From Algibacter_G agarivorans (lineage in GTDB: Bacteria; Bacteroidota; Bacteroidia; Flavobacteriales; Flavobacteriaceae): a DNA stretch of 16,799 bases. Positions 6,867 through 16,633 of this stretch are shown here, in pieces. The notes under the pieces are model-generated. The model saw nothing but the letters and a program-made list of their open reading frames with translations. It did not search any database and was not told the DNA's origin. The number at the start of each line of letters is the position of its first letter. Position 1 is the stretch's first letter. Both the position numbers and the translations under genes were made by a program. The stretch spans positions 1-16,799 of the forward strand of contig NZ_BAABJJ010000022.1 in NCBI RefSeq assembly GCF_039543245.1, read 5' to 3'.

Positions 6867-9626
6867 ATGAACTTAAAACATTTTGTATACGCTTTGTGCT
6901 CTTGTGCTTTTTTAAGCTTTACCTCATGTAAAGAACAGGTAACTATAACAGAAGCTCAAAAATTAACCATTTCAGAAGGGTTTGAAAATCCGTTAGGGTT
7001 TTATGATAAAACGCCTAGTTTTTCATGGCAATTACCAGTTTCAGAAGGCGTTTCAAGTCAGTCAGCATACCAAATCGTAGTAGCTAGCAGTCCAGATTTA
7101 TTACCCGATCATGCCGATTTATGGAACTCTGAAAAACAGCAAACAGCACAATCTACTTGGGTAGCGTATGCTGGAGCACCTTTACAATCACGTCAAAAAG
7201 TATATTGGCAAGTTAAATACTGGAATCAAGATCATGAAGCTTCAAAATGGAGTGAGATCAGTCATTTTGAGTTGGGCTTGTTAAATAATAACGATTGGAA
7301 AGCAAAATGGATTGGTTTAGATACCAAAAAAGAAAAGGTTATTGGGAGTCAAGAGAATATTATTCACAGACCACAATATTTAAGAAAAGGCTTTGAATTG
7401 TCTAATGATGTAGCTTCAGCAAGATTATACATCACAGCAAAAGGAGTTTTTGATGTGGCTATAAATGGGGAAGATGTTAGTGATGATGTCATGCCTCCTG
7501 GATATACACCTTATAAAAAACGTATTGAAACCATTACTTATGATGTTAGTGATTTAATCGAATCTGGGCAAAACACCATTGGAATTGAAGTAGCTGCTGG
7601 ATGGCATTCCGGACGATTAGGTTGGATGAAATCGTATTGGAGTGATACGGAAACTCCTAAACTGTTATTTCAGTTAGAATTAATCATGAAAGATGGTTCT
7701 AAAGAAAACATTTTATCTGATGATACTTGGAAAGGTTCAACAAATGGACCGATAAGAGTTTCTGAAATTTATGATGGCGAAACTTATGATGCCAATTTAG
7801 AAATGCCAAATTGGACTACTAACAATTTTGATGATAAAACATGGGAGCAGGTAAATACCTTTCCTGTAACTAATGATATCCGTTTAGAACCTAAAAGGCA
7901 TACTACGGTTAAAACTAAAATTGAGTTAGCAACACAGGAAGTTTTAGAAAAAGAGGGAACAGCTGTTTTTGATTTAAAGCAAAATATGGTAGGTGTACCT
8001 TTGCTTAAAGTACCTATGAAAAAAGGACAAACGCTAAAAATTCGATTTGCAGAAAAGTTGTCTCCAGATGGTACGTTTTATACAGAAAATTATAGAAGTG
8101 CACAGTCAACTAATTATTATAAAGCTTCAGAAGATGGTGTTATAGAATGGATGCCAAAATTTACATTTCACGGATTTCAATATGTAGAGTTAAGCGGATA
8201 TGACACTTCAAAAACGCCATCAAAAGAATGGGTAACAGGATTAGTACAGTATTCTGATTTTGAAGAAAACGGAACATTTACATCGTCTCACGAAAAGTTA
8301 AATCAGTTGCAAAGTAATATTGTTTGGGGATTAAGAGGAAACTTTTTTGATATCCCAACCGATTGTCCACAACGTGATGAACGTATGGGGTGGACAGCTG
8401 ATGCTCAGGTGTTTGCGCCAGCATCTATGTTTAATGCAGATGTATATAAATTTTGGGCAAGTTGGATGCAAAGTGTTGGCGAGTCGCAATATGATAATGG
8501 AGGGATTCCTTGGGTTGTACCAGATGTGTTATATAATAATAAAGTAAGCGCAGGCTGGGGAGATGCATGTACCATTATTCCTTGGAAAATTTATGTAAGA
8601 ACAGGAGATAAAAGAATCCTCGAAGAAAACTTTGAAACCATGAAAGGTTGGGTGAAATACCATGAAAGTGTTACTAAAAATTACATTTCTAGTATGGGTG
8701 GTTTTGCAGATTGGTTACAGCCACTTCCTGAAAATGGTGATAATAAAGGCGATACGTCGCACCCATTAATAGGCACTGCATTTTTTGCCCATTCCGCAAA
8801 TATAACAGCAAAAACAGCTAAGGCATTAGGTAAAACTGAAGAATTTGAAAAATACGATGCCTTATATAAAATGGTTGCAAATGCTTTTGAAAACAAGTTT
8901 TTTGATAATGGAAAGATAAAAGATGTTGTAGAGACACAAACCTCTTATTTATTAGCTTTAGCCTTTGGATTACTATCTGATGAACATAAAGCAAATGCAA
9001 AAAGGCATCTATTAGAAAAAATAGCAGAAGCTGATGACCATTTAAGAACAGGGTTTTTAGGAACACCTTTATTATACGAAGTTTTAGATGACACTGGAGA
9101 AATAGACTTGATGTATAAGATATTGTTTAATGAAACCTACCCATCATGGTTTTACTCCATTAATCAAGGGGCAACAACTATTTGGGAACGTTGGAATAGT
9201 TATAGTAAAGCTGAAGGGTTTAACCCGATGAAAATGAATAGTTTAAATCATTACGCTTATGGTGCCATTGGCGAGTGGATGTATGAACGTATTGCGGGAA
9301 TAGCGCCTTTAGAACCTGGATACAAAACCATTAGAATAGCGCCTGTGCCAAAAGAACCATTAACATCAGCATCAGCTAGTTTAAATACACCTTATGGAAA
9401 AGTAGCTTCTTCTTGGGAAATAAAAGGAAATGAATTTCAATTACATGTGGTTGTACCTCCTAATACAACGGCAAAAGTTATCATTCCAGCAAATACAGAA
9501 AAAGAATTGGTATTAAATGGTAAAACATTTAAAGGCGATAATCACGCAAAGCTACTTGATAGTAACGCATCTGGTTTTGAACTGTTAGTTCAACCTGGAG
9601 ATTATACATTTACCACTAAAATTTGA
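6867..9626 (+). CDS. GH78 alpha-L-rhamnosidase, lipoprotein (second copy)
   Basis: The product has 919 residues with lipobox FTSC (C21). It is collinear with the preceding rhamnosidase over its whole length, and long stretches are the same, such as NFFDIPTDCPQRDER and FYSINQGATT. The predicted acid is E505 (DERMGW) and the base E774 (TIWERWNS). The pair arose by tandem duplication but has diverged well beyond recent-copy level, in codons as well as residues. Main differences lie in the lectin-like domain (RLGWMKSYWSDTE against RISRRTALYDNF) and in loops around the catalytic barrel. Two retained copies suggest separate jobs, such as sulfated against desulfated or branched against linear rhamnose. 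That division is inference. The downstream gene begins 4 nt after the stop. Confidence 0.93.
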   Translation: MNLKHFVYALCSCAFLSFTSCKEQVTITEAQKLTISEGFENPLGFYDKTPSFSWQLPVSEGVSSQSAYQIVVASSPDLLPDHADLWNSEKQQTAQSTWVAYAGAPLQSRQKVYWQVKYWNQDHEASKWSEISHFELGLLNNNDWKAKWIGLDTKKEKVIGSQENIIHRPQYLRKGFELSNDVASARLYITAKGVFDVAINGEDVSDDVMPPGYTPYKKRIETITYDVSDLIESGQNTIGIEVAAGWHSGRLGWMKSYWSDTETPKLLFQLELIMKDGSKENILSDDTWKGSTNGPIRVSEIYDGETYDANLEMPNWTTNNFDDKTWEQVNTFPVTNDIRLEPKRHTTVKTKIELATQEVLEKEGTAVFDLKQNMVGVPLLKVPMKKGQTLKIRFAEKLSPDGTFYTENYRSAQSTNYYKASEDGVIEWMPKFTFHGFQYVELSGYDTSKTPSKEWVTGLVQYSDFEENGTFTSSHEKLNQLQSNIVWGLRGNFFDIPTDCPQRDERMGWTADAQVFAPASMFNADVYKFWASWMQSVGESQYDNGGIPWVVPDVLYNNKVSAGWGDACTIIPWKIYVRTGDKRILEENFETMKGWVKYHESVTKNYISSMGGFADWLQPLPENGDNKGDTSHPLIGTAFFAHSANITAKTAKALGKTEEFEKYDALYKMVANAFENKFFDNGKIKDVVETQTSYLLALAFGLLSDEHKANAKRHLLEKIAEADDHLRTGFLGTPLLYEVLDDTGEIDLMYKILFNETYPSWFYSINQGATTIWERWNSYSKAEGFNPMKMNSLNHYAYGAIGEWMYERIAGIAPLEPGYKTIRIAPVPKEPLTSASASLNTPYGKVASSWEIKGNEFQLHVVVPPNTTAKVIIPANTEKELVLNGKTFKGDNHAKLLDSNASGFELLVQPGDYTFTTKI

Positions 9627-9630
9627 TTTG

Positions 9631-10596
9631 ATGAACCTTAAAATTTTATTTTCGTTTTTTGTGATTGCTTTGATGAGTTGTAAAAATCAGAAAAACCAAA
9701 CAAAAGAGAAACAGGTTGAAAAGTTAGAAGTATCAATAGAAAAACAGCAGAACAATCCTGTAATTCGTCATATTCGTACTGCAGATCCATCTGCCCATAT
9801 TTGGGAAGACGGAAAAGTATGGATGTATACTTCTCAAGACATGGAAGACGCTACATTTTATGATTCAATGGATGGCTATCATGCCTTTTCATCAACAGAT
9901 ATGGTAAATTGGACAGACCATGGAGAAGTATTGCATTCTAAAAATATTCCGTGGGGAGCAAAAGGTTGGATGTGGGCACCTACAGCCATTTATAAAAATA
10001 ATAAGTACTATTTACTATACCCGCATTCTGTAAAAGGTACAAAAGAAGACATGCGATGTGGAGTTGCTGTTAGTGATGAGCCTGAAGGGCCATTTAAAGA
10101 CATCGGTTGGATTGAAGGAGTTGAAGGGCAATGGTTAGATCCTTGTGTTTTTACTAATCATGATGGGAAAACCTACTTGTATTGGGGCGTAAAAGAACCC
10201 AAAATGGCGTTATTAAAAGACAACCTTTTGGAGTTAGCTGAAACCCCTAGAACTATAGAGTATGGGGCTGAAAATTTCTTTGAAGCGAGTTATATGCATA
10301 AATACAACGGGAAATATTATTATTCTTATAATGCTGGTTTAGGAGGTTTTTATGCTATGGGAGATAGTCCTTACGGACCATTTGAATACAAAGGTGCAAT
10401 AAACCCAAAGCAAAGACAAGATCATCATTCTATAATTGAATATAAAGGGCAACATTATTTCTTCTACCATTGGCAAAATTGGAATGGCGGTTCAAAGTTT
10501 AGTAGAAACACTTGTATCGAATATTTATATTATAACGAAGACGGAACAATACAAGAAATTTACGCCACTAAAGAAGGAGTTAAAAAAATTAAATAA
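9631..10596 (+). CDS. GH43-type beta-xylosidase / alpha-L-arabinofuranosidase, lipoprotein
   Basis: The product has 321 residues from ATG 9631. A TTG one codon earlier could also initiate but is less likely. Lipobox is LMSC (C17). A five-bladed beta-propeller fills nearly all of residues 42-320. The inverting catalytic set is visible: base D52 in RTADPSAHIWEDG, pKa-modulating D170 in EGQWLDPCVF, and acid E218 in AENFFEASYMH. No C-terminal beta-sandwich or binding module follows, so this is a minimal single-domain form. Ulvan carries xylose in place of some uronate, so an exo-beta-xylosidase role fits, but arabinofuranosidase cannot be excluded from sequence. It is tightly coupled to the rhamnosidase upstream (4 nt) and the sulfatase downstream (25 nt). 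Confidence 0.88.
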   Translation: MNLKILFSFFVIALMSCKNQKNQTKEKQVEKLEVSIEKQQNNPVIRHIRTADPSAHIWEDGKVWMYTSQDMEDATFYDSMDGYHAFSSTDMVNWTDHGEVLHSKNIPWGAKGWMWAPTAIYKNNKYYLLYPHSVKGTKEDMRCGVAVSDEPEGPFKDIGWIEGVEGQWLDPCVFTNHDGKTYLYWGVKEPKMALLKDNLLELAETPRTIEYGAENFFEASYMHKYNGKYYYSYNAGLGGFYAMGDSPYGPFEYKGAINPKQRQDHHSIIEYKGQHYFFYHWQNWNGGSKFSRNTCIEYLYYNEDGTIQEIYATKEGVKKIK

Positions 10597-10621
10597 ACCA
10601 ATCAAACAATTTATATAAAAA

Positions 10622-12121
10622 ATGAAAATCAAATTATTTTCCATAGGTCTATTATTGACAGTAGTTACTTTATCAAGTTGTAAAAAAGAAACAAAATCTG
10701 AGTCAGTATCAGAAATTTCTAAAGAGGTATCTAAAAAGCCTAATATTGTATACATTTTAACCGATCAATGGAGAGGGTCTGCTTTAGGATATGCAGGAAA
10801 TCCAGATGTAAAAACACCCAACTTAGATGCGTTTGCAAAAGAGTCGGTTAATTTTACAAATGCAGTTTCTGTAACACCTGTATGCACGCCTCACAGAGCA
10901 GCATTACTAACTGGTAAATTTCCAACAACTACAGGAATGTTTGTAAATGATTTGTATTTACCTGCTGAAGAATTAACAATGGCAGAAATTTACAAAACAG
11001 AAGGTTACAACACAGCCTATTGGGGGAAATGGCATTTAGATGGACATGGACGCTCAAATTATATTCCAAAAGAAAGACGACAAGGTTTTGATTTTTGGAG
11101 AGCCTTAGAGTGTTCACATGCTTACAATAAAATGCCTTATTATGATAATGAAGATACTAAACTAAAACATTGGAAAGAATACTCGCCCTTTGCTATTGTA
11201 AAAGATGCAAATGAATATTTAGCTAAACACGCAAAAGATGATACGCCTTTTTTAGCAGTTATTTCAATTGCAACACCACATTATCCACATGATTCAGCGC
11301 CTGAGAAGTATAAAGATATGTATCCACCAGAATCTTTAGCACTAAATCCAAATGTAGCTAAACAATTTGAAGAACGAAGTAGAAAAGAGCTACAAGGCTA
11401 CTATGCACATGCTACAGCTACCGATGAAGCCATAGGGCTTGTATTAAATCAAATTAAGACATTAAATCTTTCTGATAATACTATTATTGTGTTTTCAGCA
11501 GATCATGGTGAAATGATGGGGGCGCATGGTGTAAAACCCTTTGTTAAGCAATTGGCTTGGGATGAAGCCTCAAGAGTGCCGTTTCTAATAAAATATCCTG
11601 GAATTGATAAACAAAAAGGTGCTGTAGTGAATGCACCGTTAACAACTCCAGATATTTTACCTTCATTATTAGGGCTAACAAATATTGAAATCCCCAAAGG
11701 TATTGAAGGCGAAAATTTAGCTAAATTAATTAAAAATCCAGATTCAAATGCAGATAGAGCAGCATTAATTATGGGCGTTGCCCCTTTTGGAGCTAATTAT
11801 GGAGATCCCGCTTACCGTGCTATAAAAACCAAACAATATACTTACGGACGTACACCAAAAGGCGCAAACATGTTTTTTGATAATATAAATGATCCGCATC
11901 AAATGAATAATTTGCTAGATAACCCAAAATTTGAAAGTATTCAGAAAGACTTAGACGATAAATTAAATATTGAGTTAGAAAAAATTGGCGATGAGTTTAA
12001 GGATAAACAGTATTATTTAAAAAAGTGGGGCTATGTGTTAGATGAAAAGCGTAAAGCAGTTAATTGGTGGAGCTGGAAAGAAGGAGATGGCGTAGTACAA
12101 TCTCCAAAACCAGTTCAATAA
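10622..12121 (+). CDS. S1-family sulfatase, lipoprotein (first)
   Basis: The product has 499 residues with lipobox LSSC (C20). The active-site signature is C88-T-P-H-R92, whose cysteine must be converted to formylglycine for activity. Calcium ligands and active-site residues visible include D48 (ILTDQW), K136/H138 (YWGKWHLD), H220 (ATPHYP), and D294/H295 with K309 in the SADHGEMMGAHG segment. It should hydrolyse a sulfate ester on a sugar unit; the position attacked cannot be told. I do not assign an S1 subfamily. The C-terminal part (NWWSWKEGDGVV) is Trp-rich and may line the substrate pocket. The next sulfatase starts 10 nt later but is only distantly related, so this is not a recent duplication. 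No formylglycine-generating enzyme or radical-SAM maturase is encoded in the window. Confidence 0.92.
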   Translation: MKIKLFSIGLLLTVVTLSSCKKETKSESVSEISKEVSKKPNIVYILTDQWRGSALGYAGNPDVKTPNLDAFAKESVNFTNAVSVTPVCTPHRAALLTGKFPTTTGMFVNDLYLPAEELTMAEIYKTEGYNTAYWGKWHLDGHGRSNYIPKERRQGFDFWRALECSHAYNKMPYYDNEDTKLKHWKEYSPFAIVKDANEYLAKHAKDDTPFLAVISIATPHYPHDSAPEKYKDMYPPESLALNPNVAKQFEERSRKELQGYYAHATATDEAIGLVLNQIKTLNLSDNTIIVFSADHGEMMGAHGVKPFVKQLAWDEASRVPFLIKYPGIDKQKGAVVNAPLTTPDILPSLLGLTNIEIPKGIEGENLAKLIKNPDSNADRAALIMGVAPFGANYGDPAYRAIKTKQYTYGRTPKGANMFFDNINDPHQMNNLLDNPKFESIQKDLDDKLNIELEKIGDEFKDKQYYLKKWGYVLDEKRKAVNWWSWKEGDGVVQSPKPVQ

Positions 12122-12131
12122 AAATATTCAA

Positions 12132-13592
12132 ATGAAAAAAATTATAATAGTATTACTTCTAGCTTTGAATATTACATCTTGTAAAGCTCAGAAAACATCA
12201 GAAAGTAAAGATAACGCGCAGCCCAATGTATTGGTTTTTTATATTGATGATTTAAGAGCAGAATTAGGTTGTTATGGAAGCGAAACAGCCATAACGCCAA
12301 ACATAGATAAATTAGCTGGTGATGGCGTGATGTTTAACAAAGCTTATGTACAACAAGCCATTTGCGCACCTTCTAGAATGAGTACATTAACGGGTTTACG
12401 TCCAGAAAGTTTAGGTATTTATAGCATTTTTACGCCACTTCGAAAAGTCCATAAAGATGTGGTGTCTATGCCTCAATTATTTAATAAAAACGGTTACAAA
12501 ACGGTTAGTATTGGCAAAGTATATCATCATAGTTCGGACGATAAAAATGAGTGGTCTGTGTATTTTGAAAAAGAAGCAAACACTTACAATGACCCAAAAA
12601 ATATAGCAATAATAGAGCAATTAAAAAAAGAAGGGAAAAATCCAAAAGGTCCCGCTTTTGATTATGCAGATGTTAGCGATGAAGCCTATAAAGATGGTCG
12701 CGCGGCGAGATATGCTATCGAAACTTTAGAAAAATTAAAAGACGATAAATTTTTAATGTTTGTAGGTTTAAGTAAACCGCATTTGCCCTTTAATGCGCCT
12801 AAAAAATATTGGGACTTGTATGATAAAAGTAAGTTTGAAATTCCTTCTAGAGAAAAACCTCAAGGAGTATATAGGCTAGCATTAACCAATTGGGGAGAGT
12901 TAAAAGGCTATCATGGCATTCCAAAAGAAGGCGATTTAGATGATGATTTAACGCGCGATTTAATTCATGGTTACCACGCATCAGTTAGCTATATAGATGC
13001 GCAAGTAGGTAAAGTCATGAAAACTTTAGAAGAATTAGATTTACGTAAAAACACCATGATTGTTTTTTTGAGCGACCACGGCTATAAAATTGGTGAGTAT
13101 GGTGCTTGGTGTAAACATTCAAATGTCGAAATTGATGTTAGGGTTCCATTAATAATTAGTAGAGAAACAGACTATAAATCGAGAGTTGCAGGCGAAACAT
13201 CTGATGCTTTGGTAGAAAATGTAGATATTTTTTCAACCTTAGTAGATGTATGTGATTTAAAGTTTGCACCTGTGTCAGATGGAAAAAGCTTGATTCCAGT
13301 AATTGATAATCCACAACAAAAATGGGATGAAGCAGCCTATAGTGTATATGCTAGAGGAAAGAAAATAATGGGTGTAACAACTACAGACGGTAATTGGAGG
13401 TATACAGAATGGAGAAATTCTACCACGCATGAAATTTTAGGAGCAGAATTATATGAGCATAAAAACAGTCTTTTATCTTATGAAAATGTATCCGGAAAAG
13501 GCAAGTACAAAAAAGTAGAGCAAAGAATGAAAAAGCTTCTTGAGACTCAATTTCCAAGTAATGGAGAGCCATTTATACAAAACGATAAATAG
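12132..13592 (+). CDS. Iduronate-2-sulfatase-like S1 sulfatase (S1_7 type), lipoprotein
   Basis: The product has 486 residues with lipobox ITSC (C17). The formylglycine signature is C78-A-P-S-R82 in QQAICAPSRMSTLTG. Metal and active-site residues include D39/D40 (YIDDLR), K129 (IGKVYHH), H217 (KPHLPFNAPKKYW), D315/H316 (LSDHGYKIGEYG) and K328/H329 (WCKHSN). The last two motifs, with IDVRVPLI after them, are characteristic of the iduronate-2-sulfatase group (S1_7). Members of that subfamily occur in flavobacterial ulvan loci, so a sulfated rhamnose, xylose or uronate is plausible here. It differs from its neighbour in signature and in metal-site context, implying a different target sulfate. 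GH2 follows after 44 nt. Confidence 0.92.
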   Translation: MKKIIIVLLLALNITSCKAQKTSESKDNAQPNVLVFYIDDLRAELGCYGSETAITPNIDKLAGDGVMFNKAYVQQAICAPSRMSTLTGLRPESLGIYSIFTPLRKVHKDVVSMPQLFNKNGYKTVSIGKVYHHSSDDKNEWSVYFEKEANTYNDPKNIAIIEQLKKEGKNPKGPAFDYADVSDEAYKDGRAARYAIETLEKLKDDKFLMFVGLSKPHLPFNAPKKYWDLYDKSKFEIPSREKPQGVYRLALTNWGELKGYHGIPKEGDLDDDLTRDLIHGYHASVSYIDAQVGKVMKTLEELDLRKNTMIVFLSDHGYKIGEYGAWCKHSNVEIDVRVPLIISRETDYKSRVAGETSDALVENVDIFSTLVDVCDLKFAPVSDGKSLIPVIDNPQQKWDEAAYSVYARGKKIMGVTTTDGNWRYTEWRNSTTHEILGAELYEHKNSLLSYENVSGKGKYKKVEQRMKKLLETQFPSNGEPFIQNDK

Positions 13593-13636
13593 AAGATAAT
13601 TTTACTTGTTAAAGCTAACTTAATATAAAATAAATA

Positions 13637-16633
13637 ATGAAAAACATACATCTACTAAAGTTTAAAACCACGCTTTATTTAGCAATTTTAACAGGTTTAA
13701 TTTTAACATCTTGCTTAAAAAGTAACCAAGAAAACCAAGCCATTACAGAAAGTAATAGAACCAAATACAATTTTAATATAGATTGGAAATTTATTCAAGA
13801 AAATCCAGATAACGCTCAAGAATTGGGGTTTAATGATGCTTCCTGGAAAACGATTAGTTGCCCACATACCTATAATGATGTAGATACTTTTGATGATTTA
13901 AGTCACGGACATCATGATGGAGAAGATAATCAATGGAGAGGTACAGTTTGGTATCGTAAACACTTTAAACTCCCAGCTTCAGATTCTGATAAAAAAGTAT
14001 TTATCGAGTTTGAATCCGTGCGTCAAATATCAGATGTTTATGTTAACGGTATTCATTTAGGGCAAAATCAAACAGGGTTTATTCCGTTTGGTTACGATTT
14101 AACACCACACCTTAAATTTGGTAATGAAGACAATGTTATAGCCGTAAAAGTCAATAATGACCGCGGAGACCATTTCAGAGATAATTTTCCTCTAGTTTGG
14201 AATCACGAACATTGGCATCCTACTCACGGTGGTATTTATAGAAATGTTTTTCTTCATACTATGGATCCGGTGCATATTACATTACCGCTTTATGATAATT
14301 TAGAAACTGTGGGGACTTATGTTTATGCTGAAAATATAAGTAAAGAAAAAGCAGATGTTACTGTTACGGCTGAAGTTCAAAATGAATATAAGGCTACTAA
14401 AAACATTACATTTATATCTCAAATAGTAGATAATGATGGTAAAGTTGTAGAAACAGCAACAACTGAAAAAAGTATACCAGCAGGAGAAAAGTTTACTTTT
14501 TCAACAACTTCAAGTATTAAAAATCCTAATTTATGGTACACGCGCCATCCTTATATGTATAAAGTTATAACTGCTTTAAAAGAAGGAGACGTTATTTTAG
14601 ATACCTATGAAACACCATTAGGGATTAGAAGTTTCGATTTCAATAAAGACACAGGGTTTCATAATAATGGAGAATACGCAAAACTTCATGGTTGGGGGCA
14701 AAAGCCAACAAACTCATGGGCAGGATTAGGTGCTGCATTACCAGATTGGCTGCGCGACCATACGTATAGATTGATGGATGAAGCAGGTGGAAATTTTATA
14801 AGATGGGGACATTGTGCAGGATCACCAGCAGAAATTGCAATGGGTGATAAATATGGTTTTGTAACATTAATGCCAGGTGTGAGTGGTGAATCTGAAGATG
14901 AAGGTGAAACCTGGGATATTCGTATAAAAGCGTTTAAAGATATGATTGTGTATTACCGTAATCACCCATCTATATTTATTTGGGAAGGAGGTAATTGGGC
15001 AGAAACTGAAGCACATTATAAAGAAATTCTTGAGGTTATTAAAACGTTTGATCCTAACGGAAAACGTTTAATGGGGAATAGAAGGGCTGATGTTAAAAAT
15101 GATTCTGAAGGCTACGTTTCTATTGAGATAGGAACCGAAGGTTGGGAGCGCGAATATGCAGATTTACCATTAATTGAGAGTGAGTATAACCGTGAGGAAG
15201 CACCCCGTCGTATTTGGGACAAACAGTCTCCAGACGATAATTTTTACAGCCATCCAAATATTGATAGAAATACGTATAAGTTAAATTCTGAAGAATTTGC
15301 AGTAAAACAAGCCTACCATTGGTGGGATAAAATGGGTAGAAAAGCCTATCATGTTGGTGGTGCAAACTGGGTGTTTACAGACGGTCCACATGGAGGGCGT
15401 TGTCCTACCGAAGTAACCAGAGCTAGTGGAGAAGTAGATGGAGTACGCCTTCCAAAAGAAGCTTTTTATGCTTTAAAAGCCATGTGGAGACCAGAGCCTC
15501 AAGTCCATATCGTAGGGCACTGGAATTATGAAGCAGGCACTAAAAAAGACATTTTTGTGATATCAAATACTGCTGCTGTAAAATTATACGTAAGCGGAAA
15601 ACTTTTAGGCGAAAATAAAACCCCTAAAAATGGCTATGTATATCAGTTTAAAAATGTGACTTATGAAGCAGGAGATATAAAAGCAGAAGGCATAATTAAA
15701 GATGAAGTTCGCGTAACACAAACTAAAATTACCACAGGGAAACCAGTAGCATTAAAATTAACACCAATTAAGGGGCCAAAAGGTTGGCAAGCTGATGGGT
15801 CTGATGTGGTATTAATAGATGTTGAGGTTGTTGATACTGAAGGTAGAAGATGCCCGTTAGCAAAAGGACGTGTAGATTTTACAATGTCTGGCAATGGAAT
15901 TTGGCGTGGTGGCTATAATAGCGGAAAAGCAAATAGTACAAACAATTTGTATTTAGATATTGAAGCTGGTATAAACCGTGTTGCTGTTCGGTCGCTTTTA
16001 GAAGCAGGAACTGTGAAAATTACTGCAATTCAAGAGGGGTTAGAAGCTGCTAGTATTGAACTAACATCCTTGCCTCTGAAAATAGAAAATGGCTTAACGA
16101 CTGAAATGCCACAATTTTATGAAGATGTATTAACAGAAGAACCAATGCCTGTGCATACACCAGACATACCAGAATATGTTCCTGGTGTTACTAATAAGAG
16201 TGAATTGTTTAAAAAATTCAGTTATACAGGTGATGCTAGAGCCATGTTAAGAACAAACATGCATTGGGGCAAAAAAGCGTATACAGATTTAGAATATAAC
16301 TATACCGTACTTCCTAGATATTTGAATGAGTCAGAATATGTAAGAACCCCTAATTCAGATAATAGGTATTGGGCAAGAGATCAATTACAATTTATAGCAG
16401 GTGTAAAGATGCATATTTATGTTTTACATGATGATACCGTGCCACGACCTGAGTTTTTACTGAAAGATTATAAAGATAACGGGGATAATGTAAAAGTAGG
16501 TGATGTGGTTATGTCTGTTTTTCATAGAGTAGCAGAAGAAGGAGAAAGTATTATCATGGCTGGAAATAGTGATGGTGATGCTCCAAAAAATTGTAGAATG
16601 TATACCGTAATTGCTAAGAAATATAAAAATTAA
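13637..16633 (+). CDS. Large GH2-family glycoside hydrolase, lipoprotein
   Basis: The product has 998 residues with lipobox LTSC (C26). Domain order is a jelly-roll sugar-binding domain (~43-210; WYRKHFKLP, VYVNGIHLGQNQTGF, HGGIYRNV), an Ig-like domain (~215-330), a TIM barrel (~335-625) and further beta-sandwich domains to the end. The C-terminal ~150 residues resemble no module I can name. The nucleophile is probably E516 in PLIESEYNRE. The usual acid/base motif W-S-x-G-N-E reads WEGGNWAE (449-456) here: Trp454 stands where the glutamate is normally found, and E450 or E456 would have to serve instead. GH2 covers beta-galactosidases, glucuronidases, mannosidases and others; substrate cannot be read off. 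In this setting an ulvan-derived oligosaccharide is likely. The stop is followed at once by the decayed remnant. Confidence 0.88.
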   Translation: MKNIHLLKFKTTLYLAILTGLILTSCLKSNQENQAITESNRTKYNFNIDWKFIQENPDNAQELGFNDASWKTISCPHTYNDVDTFDDLSHGHHDGEDNQWRGTVWYRKHFKLPASDSDKKVFIEFESVRQISDVYVNGIHLGQNQTGFIPFGYDLTPHLKFGNEDNVIAVKVNNDRGDHFRDNFPLVWNHEHWHPTHGGIYRNVFLHTMDPVHITLPLYDNLETVGTYVYAENISKEKADVTVTAEVQNEYKATKNITFISQIVDNDGKVVETATTEKSIPAGEKFTFSTTSSIKNPNLWYTRHPYMYKVITALKEGDVILDTYETPLGIRSFDFNKDTGFHNNGEYAKLHGWGQKPTNSWAGLGAALPDWLRDHTYRLMDEAGGNFIRWGHCAGSPAEIAMGDKYGFVTLMPGVSGESEDEGETWDIRIKAFKDMIVYYRNHPSIFIWEGGNWAETEAHYKEILEVIKTFDPNGKRLMGNRRADVKNDSEGYVSIEIGTEGWEREYADLPLIESEYNREEAPRRIWDKQSPDDNFYSHPNIDRNTYKLNSEEFAVKQAYHWWDKMGRKAYHVGGANWVFTDGPHGGRCPTEVTRASGEVDGVRLPKEAFYALKAMWRPEPQVHIVGHWNYEAGTKKDIFVISNTAAVKLYVSGKLLGENKTPKNGYVYQFKNVTYEAGDIKAEGIIKDEVRVTQTKITTGKPVALKLTPIKGPKGWQADGSDVVLIDVEVVDTEGRRCPLAKGRVDFTMSGNGIWRGGYNSGKANSTNNLYLDIEAGINRVAVRSLLEAGTVKITAIQEGLEAASIELTSLPLKIENGLTTEMPQFYEDVLTEEPMPVHTPDIPEYVPGVTNKSELFKKFSYTGDARAMLRTNMHWGKKAYTDLEYNYTVLPRYLNESEYVRTPNSDNRYWARDQLQFIAGVKMHIYVLHDDTVPRPEFLLKDYKDNGDNVKVGDVVMSVFHRVAEEGESIIMAGNSDGDAPKNCRMYTVIAKKYKN

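Noticed and set aside
8681..9066. Overlapping minus-strand open frames inside the second rhamnosidase
   Set aside because: They lie fully inside a conserved catalytic domain and have no recognisable protein features; they are antisense shadows.
9628..9630. TTG as start of the GH43-type gene
   Set aside because: ATG follows immediately at 9631 and gives the same signal peptide; the TTG would sit 1 nt after the preceding stop.
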